From assembly GCF_016802725.1 (NCBI RefSeq), contig NC_052670.1:15963641-16027640 (forward strand): a stretch of DNA of 64,000 nt. Reading direction: 5' to 3'. The stretch's first letter is position 1. Each line of letters opens with the position of its first letter. Positions 59,526 to 64,000 of this stretch are shown here, piece after piece. The position numbers and the translations under genes were made by a program. The DNA comes from Solenopsis invicta (lineage: Eukaryota; Arthropoda; Insecta; Hymenoptera; Formicidae). The notes under the pieces were generated by a model. It worked only from the letters and a program-made list of their open reading frames with translations. It searched no databases and was not told the origin of the DNA.

Positions 59526-60706
59526 GTCATAGCTGGTCGTTTAAGTAAATATTTCGAAAATTGGAAAAAGCTAACAAACGATAAATTCGTGTTACAATGT
59601 ATCAAAGGGTACAAAATACGATTTTGTAAACCAGTACGTAAGTCTTTTGAGTATAAAGAACCATCTAGATCTAATAAGGGAGAAATACTATTAGCTCAAG
59701 CAATAGATAAATTATTGAACAAAAAAGTTATTGTACGAGGCAAAGAAGAAACAGGTCAATATTTATCACCTTATTTTTTAATTTCCAAACCGAATGGGGA
59801 ATACCGGTTTATTCTGAATTTAAAAGGATTAAATAAATTTATACAAACAGAACATTTTAAAATGCAGGACTTAAGAACAGCTTCGAGATTAATTCTACAG
59901 GATAATTTTATGGCATCATTAGATTTACAGGATGCGTATTACCTTATATCAATAGATAAATCTTGTAGGAAATACTTGCGTTTCAAATTCCAAGATAATA
60001 TATACGAATTTACGGTACTCCCTTTCGGATTATGTACTAGCCCTTATGTATTCACAAAAATCATGAAACCTGTCATGGGCTATTTGAGAGCGCAAGGTTT
60101 ATTGTCAGTAGACTATTTAGATGATATGTTATTAATAGGAAAAGATTATAAAGAATGTTACATGAATATAAAAGTAACGAGGATTTTACTAGAGTCATTA
60201 GGCTTTATTTTAAATAAGGAAAAATGTAGATTAATTCCGTCAAAACAATGTAGGTTTTTAGGTTTTGATATTGATTCACACAAGTATATAATATCGCTTT
60301 CCAAGGAAAAGAAACAAAAAATTCTCGATTTAATAAGTAACATGATTAACAGATCAGAGTGTAAAATAAGAGACTTTGCACAGCTAATAGGAAATCTAGT
60401 GGCAGCGTGCCGTGGAGTACAATATGGTTGGGTTCACATTAAGACGCTTGAAAGAGAAAAAGAGTTAGCCTTGATTTTTAATGGTGTAAATTACGAAGGA
60501 AAAATGCTAATTTCAGTAGGAATAAAAACCGATTTACTCTGGTGGGAAAGAAATCTTCCCAAAGCGTTTGCCAATTTCAAAAACACATCGATAAATAAAG
60601 TAATTTTTACAGATGCATCAACTTCAGGTTGGGGAGCAGTATTAGAAAATAAGGAAATTCATGGATTTTGGACGAAAAAGGAAAAACGAGAACACATAAC
60701 TTAATA
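59526..60706 (+). CDS. DIRS reverse transcriptase / RNase H, first part
   Basis: Begins VIAGRLSKYFENWKKLTNDK, the usual start of the DIRS RT region. The RT motifs are SPYFLISKPNGEYRFILNLK, MASLDLQDAYYLISID, LPFGLCTSPYVFTK and the catalytic VDYLDDMLLIG. RNase H begins with VIFTDASTSGWGAVL (first catalytic Asp). The frame ends at TAA just after KREHIT because a 14-bp unit (aacttattagaact) is present about three times at 60700-60740; the extra copies shift the frame. RT copies element RNA into a circular DNA intermediate in this class. Confidence 0.88.
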
Positions 60707-60727
60707 GAACTAACTTATTAGAACTAA

Positions 60728-61427
60728 CTTATTAGAACTAAAGGCAATCTGGTTAGCATTACAATCTTTTGAAGCAAAAATTAAAAACTGTCATATTTTA
60801 TTGAGGGTAGACAACACCACAGCTATCGCCTACATCAATAAAATGGGAGGCATTAAGTACCAAAGATTTAATACAATAGCGATGCAGATATGGCATTGGG
60901 CAGAGAAAAATAACATTTGGTTACACGCGGAACACATACCATCAAAACAAAATTCGGTAGCGGATAGATTATCTCGTCTAAGAAATGTAGATACTGAATG
61001 GGAACTAGCTGATTATGCTTTTAATGAGAGTACAAATACATTTGGAGTTCCAGAAATAGATTTATTTGCGACGAGTTTTAATACAAAGTGTCAAAAATTT
61101 TGTTCTTGGATTACAGAACCAGATGCCTGGGCAATTGATGCCTTTTCAATTTCTTGGTCCGAACTTTACTTTTATGCTTTTCCTCCATTTTCCATGATTT
61201 TGCGAACATTAAATAAAATAATTCAGGATAAAGCGAGAGGAATTCTTATAGTACCAAATTGGAAAGCTCAAGCATGGTATCCAATGTTTAGGAAAATGCT
61301 AGAAAAAGAACCTCTTATATTCAAACCATCACGACGATTACTATTATCACCTTGCAGGTCAATGATACATCCGATGGCGCAGAACCTTACACTACTATCA
61401 GGCATTGTCTCAGGGAAGCTTATTTAA
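60728..61427 (+). pseudogene. DIRS RNase H and connecting domain, second part
   Basis: Continues after the repeat-induced frameshift: ELKAIWLAL (RNase H Glu), LRVDNTTAIAYINKMGG (Asp), KQNSVADRLSR (last Asp). Then the DIRS-typical EIDLFATSFNTKCQKF and GILIVPNWKAQAWYP region, to a stop at 61425-61427. It overlaps the recombinase ORF by about 75 bp in another frame. It was joined to the RT ORF before the duplication of the 14-bp unit. Confidence 0.85.
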
Positions 61428-62359
61428 GGAAAAACCTACCTATAAATTGCATAGAAATATTAATCGCATCACTATCGGAAAATACGCTTAAACAATATAA
61501 TTCATCATTAAAAAAGTGGTGGAATTTTTGCATAAAGAAGAAAAAAGATCCCCTTGTGATCATGACTAATGATCTATTAGAATTCTTAACAATTCTATAC
61601 AAGGAAGGGGCTTCCTATGGATCTCTAAACTCACATCGATGTGCAATCTCACTAATCTCAGTTAATAAGATCGGAGAAGATCCGATTATTGGTCGTTTTT
61701 TAAAAGGTGTAGCAAATCTAAGGCCAACAAATGCACGTTATGCATCCACGTGGGATACGAATATAGTATTAAATAAAGTTAAGACATGGTTTTCCTTAAG
61801 TAAACTTAATCTACAAGAGTTAACAGAAAAGACAATCATATTGTTAGCGTTAGGAACTGCGAGCAGAGCACAGACTTTAGCGGCAATTGAGGTGAATAAT
61901 ATTAAAGAAACCAAAGAAGGTTTAGAAATAAGAATTATAGAGCGTACAAAAACGGATAGACCAGGAAAAACTAGACCACTGTTGTATTTGCCTTTTTTTA
62001 AAGAAAAACCAGAACTTTGTATTGCGAACACTGTGATTCAATATTTGAGAGTAACGACAAAATTAAGAGAAAATACTAAACACTTATTTATTTCAATAAA
62101 TAAGCCACATAAAAAAGTAACATCTCAAACAATTAGTAGATGGATAAAGAAAGTTTTACAAAAATGTGGTATTGATATTAGTGTTTTTACATCTCATTCG
62201 ACGAGACATGCATCGTCATCAGCAGCTTTTATAAATGGACTTGACCTTGAGACTATCAGGAAAGCTGCAGGTTGGTCAGAAGGTTCAACAGTGTTCGCTA
62301 AATTTTATAATCGACCGATATCGAAAAATTTTTCTTTTGCAAGAGCTGTGGTAAAATAG
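61352..62359 (+). CDS. DIRS tyrosine recombinase, intact
   Basis: About 335 codons without interruption. The N-terminal SAM-like core-binding part has SLSENTLKQYNSSLKKWWNF and SYGSLNSHRCAISLI. The catalytic domain carries Arg in LGTASRAQTL (about residue 169), HSTRHASS (His-x-x-Arg, about 281-284), AGWSEGS and the nucleophile Tyr in FAKFYNRP (about 317). This enzyme integrates circular element DNA by site-specific recombination, which explains the absence of integrase and target duplications in DIRS elements. The start is uncertain: the frame opens with TTG and overlaps the RNase H ORF. Confidence 0.9.
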   Translation: MQVNDTSDGAEPYTTIRHCLREAYLRKNLPINCIEILIASLSENTLKQYNSSLKKWWNFCIKKKKDPLVIMTNDLLEFLTILYKEGASYGSLNSHRCAISLISVNKIGEDPIIGRFLKGVANLRPTNARYASTWDTNIVLNKVKTWFSLSKLNLQELTEKTIILLALGTASRAQTLAAIEVNNIKETKEGLEIRIIERTKTDRPGKTRPLLYLPFFKEKPELCIANTVIQYLRVTTKLRENTKHLFISINKPHKKVTSQTISRWIKKVLQKCGIDISVFTSHSTRHASSSAAFINGLDLETIRKAAGWSEGSTVFAKFYNRPISKNFSFARAVVK

Positions 62360-62548
62360 TTTTTAATGATGTTTCATTAGATTGTAAAGGATTATATTCA
62401 GAATATATTCAGTATTAATTTTAATGCATTTCTGTCTATATTACAAAAATAAATATTTTAAAAGATACTTTATAAATACAAGTGGAGTGAACATGATTTG
62501 ACCAGAAAGAGAAGAAAGACCACCTGAACTCTAAATAACTACATGTGG

Positions 62549-62955
62549 TAATCTTGAGAACGAGGCCTGAAATATAATTGAAGATCAAACGAACTTACCT
62601 GTAAGTGAAGTTCGATCGAAATTATATGAAGGGCCTCGTTCGAAAAGATTACATACCCACCCTAATTTAAGCAAATCGTTTAAATATTGTTAGAAAAATT
62701 AATTTACTGTTCTGTTTTCTCCACCCGATATGAAGCAGGTGATCTTTTCTTTCTGGTCCGGCTTCGCTTACTCTAAAAGAAAATGACGAGACGGGGGCGC
62801 TCCTAGAGTAAGCGGGCTTTTTAAAAATCTGAACGTTGTGACTCCTAGCATCTTGAAGAGGTACTACATGTGGTAATCTTTTCGAACGAGGCCCTTCATA
62901 TAATTTCGATTGAACTTCACTTACAGGTAAGTTCGTTTGATCTTCAATTATATAC
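62549..62955. repeat. Inverted/direct repeats at the DIRS right end
   Basis: 62565-62652 (gaagatcaaacgaacttacc ... gggcctcgttcgaaaagatt) is inverted at 62872-62955. In addition actacatgtggtaatctt plus gaacgaggcc occurs directly at about 62541 and 62866. Such mixed inverted and direct repeats are typical of DIRS termini, though the left partner was not identified. Confidence 0.6.
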
Positions 62956-62989
62956 ACATATCAGTATCAAGTTCACAGGTCATGAGAAA

Positions 62990-63067
62990 TCAATTCGCAG
63001 CGATCACGGAGGTCAAGCAACGTTCAGCGGAATCGCAACTTGGATGGGTGACTGCTTGGAAATTTCC
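62990..63067 (+). repeat. 5S rRNA-derived segment, second copy
   Basis: gatcacggaggtcaagcaac, then aacttggatgggtgactgct, matches the 5S rRNA internal region more closely than the copy at 24755. It is followed by the same gaaatttccaaaaaaatatt-type context. The 5S ends are absent, so it is a derived repeat. Confidence 0.75.
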
Positions 63068-63169
63068 AAAAAAATATTCCCGAGATTTTTTTTGCAAAAA
63101 ATGTTTTTTAAAATGTTACACAAATATTGTTTTGTTTATTGGAATTATGTGATGTAATAATATTTATGT

Positions 63170-63353
63170 GAATATTTTGAAAAAATGGGATGTTTCAATG
63201 CAATATTTCAAAAAGCGGACATCTTAATATGTTGCTGCAATCTTCCAGCAATGTTGCAGCAATGTTTCGCAATCAAAATGCAATATTACAATGTTTCAAT
63301 AAAATCATTCTGCAATGTTCCTGCAATCTCTTTGTGCTGTATGGGTAGATATT
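63170..63353. repeat. Element end with GCAATGTTGCAGCAA repeats
   Basis: Tandem-like tgcaat/gttgcagc motifs ending gtgctgtatggg. Its reverse complement CCCATACAGCACAAAG resembles the ends of the 24340-25141 element, so the 5S-like segment next to it probably belongs to the same element. Confidence 0.55.
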
Positions 63354-63365
63354 AAAGGTACTCAC

Positions 63366-63533
63366 CTACTTGTACTTTTCCAGTAATGACTGCTGTTATA
63401 TTTCCAGTTGGCACAACAAGTTTTTCGATGGAAAAGACACCTCTCTTACGCCAGAAGTTGAATGTCACATATTTAAAATAAATATAAAGATTACACCGAT
63501 GAAAATTCCAATTAATGTCAAAAATATTATCAT
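63366..63533 (-). pseudogene. Clan-3 (CYP6/CYP9-like) P450 first coding exon, frameshifted
   Basis: ATG at 63533 opens a membrane anchor (MIIFLTLIGIFIGVIFIFIL). After what looks like a 1-bp loss near 63470, the next frame gives KYVTFNFWRKRGVFSIEKL and VVPTGNITAVITGKVQV. The exon ends at a GT donor (gtgagt) at 63365. The FxxWxxRGV...PxGN pattern is that of microsomal insect CYP6/CYP9 enzymes. The remaining exons would lie to the left but are not found, so it is a relic, unless the frameshift is a sequencing error and the rest is far away. Confidence 0.7.
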
Positions 63534-64000
63534 GAATCTGAAATTAAATGATATATTTAGAAAATGAAAGAATCAATTTAAGTGATGATAACTTTAAAAA
63601 TTAATTTCTACACTTTAAAAATTGTATATCATAAATTAATTTGTTATAATATAAATAAAATCTTACATATTTATTGTTTGGATAATGTTCTAATAATGCA
63701 GTGCGTGTATAATTTTTTGGAATATCGCCGTGATATCGCTTTTACGTGGTCTGTACGAATGACAACCTCTTTCGATAAGATACTAAGTCGATCTGAAATG
63801 TCTACACTGTAGAGGAGACTTTTTAAACCGACTTGCTACCGAAAGAGATGGTGGGGGAGATTGCGCGGAATAGCACTGAATACACCCTTTTTCATCATTC
63901 ATTAGGCCTGTTCGTGTTGCTGCCCTTTTTGAATTAATTTCTTTGTCGTCTCTCTCTTTCTTACGATCGAATATATATTTATCTCATCTCGAGTGCAAAC
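63534..64000. other. Non-coding right edge
   Basis: AT-rich then mixed sequence. It could hold the P450 promoter, but no element can be supported. Short open stretches have no recognisable motif. Confidence 0.4.

Overview
This is an AT-rich eukaryotic (insect) genomic window. Its genes are split by short introns with standard GT-AG borders, it has long microsatellites, and the remnants of host genes are typical insect families: an NRF-6-type acyltransferase, a CRAL-TRIO lipid-transfer protein, and CYP4- and CYP6/9-like P450s. The mix of Ty3/Gypsy, BEL/Pao, DIRS, mariner, PIF/Harbinger, Pif1-helicase and TTAA-type elements would fit an ant or another hymenopteran, but that placement is an inference. 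No operon or prokaryotic feature is present.

Layout. 1-1860 (-): intact gag-protease reading frame of a Ty3/Gypsy element that runs off the left edge. 2093-5726: nested inverted-repeat transposons with a tRNA-like fragment. 5841-10797 (+): nine exons of an NRF-6-like membrane acyltransferase, open throughout, with MITEs and microsatellites in its introns. 10.8-14.9 kb: repeats and two sharp hairpins. 14.95-16.89 kb (-): decayed Pif1-like helicase whose frame continues into a ubiquitin-protease (USP) domain. 19.4-21.4 kb: chained copies of a TTAA-flanked MITE. 21.4-27.4 kb (+): five-exon CRAL-TRIO gene that is open but lacks its start codon; its last intron holds a TIR element with 5S rRNA-like sequence and a broken mariner. 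27.4-27.9 kb: palindrome. 29.2-31.7 kb: intact DD41D mariner with ~304-bp terminal repeats. 32.2-32.9 kb (-): PIF/Harbinger transposase remnant. 33.96-36.48 kb: BEL/Pao LTR and Pol end interleaved with palindromic copies of a MYND zinc-finger gene. 36.6-39.4 kb (-): inverted second copy of the CRAL-TRIO gene, broken in several places. 40.2-41.6 kb: two palindromes. 41.9-43.0 kb: TIR element with a solo LTR inserted. 44.6-46.7 kb: 315-bp satellite. 49.2-52.2 kb: a broken P450 terminal exon amplified as a 561-bp tandem array headed by one inverted copy. 58.8-62.96 kb (+): DIRS-type tyrosine-recombinase retrotransposon. 63.4-63.5 kb (-): first exon of a clan-3 P450, frameshifted.

How it fits together. 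The best-preserved host gene is the NRF-6-like gene. The CRAL-TRIO locus is an inverted gene duplication whose two copies carry different lesions. Almost everything else is mobile DNA, much of it in foldback form. The features most worth attention are the BEL/MYND palindrome, the P450-exon satellite, the helicase-USP fusion, the 5S-derived modules in TIR elements and the intact DD41D mariner.
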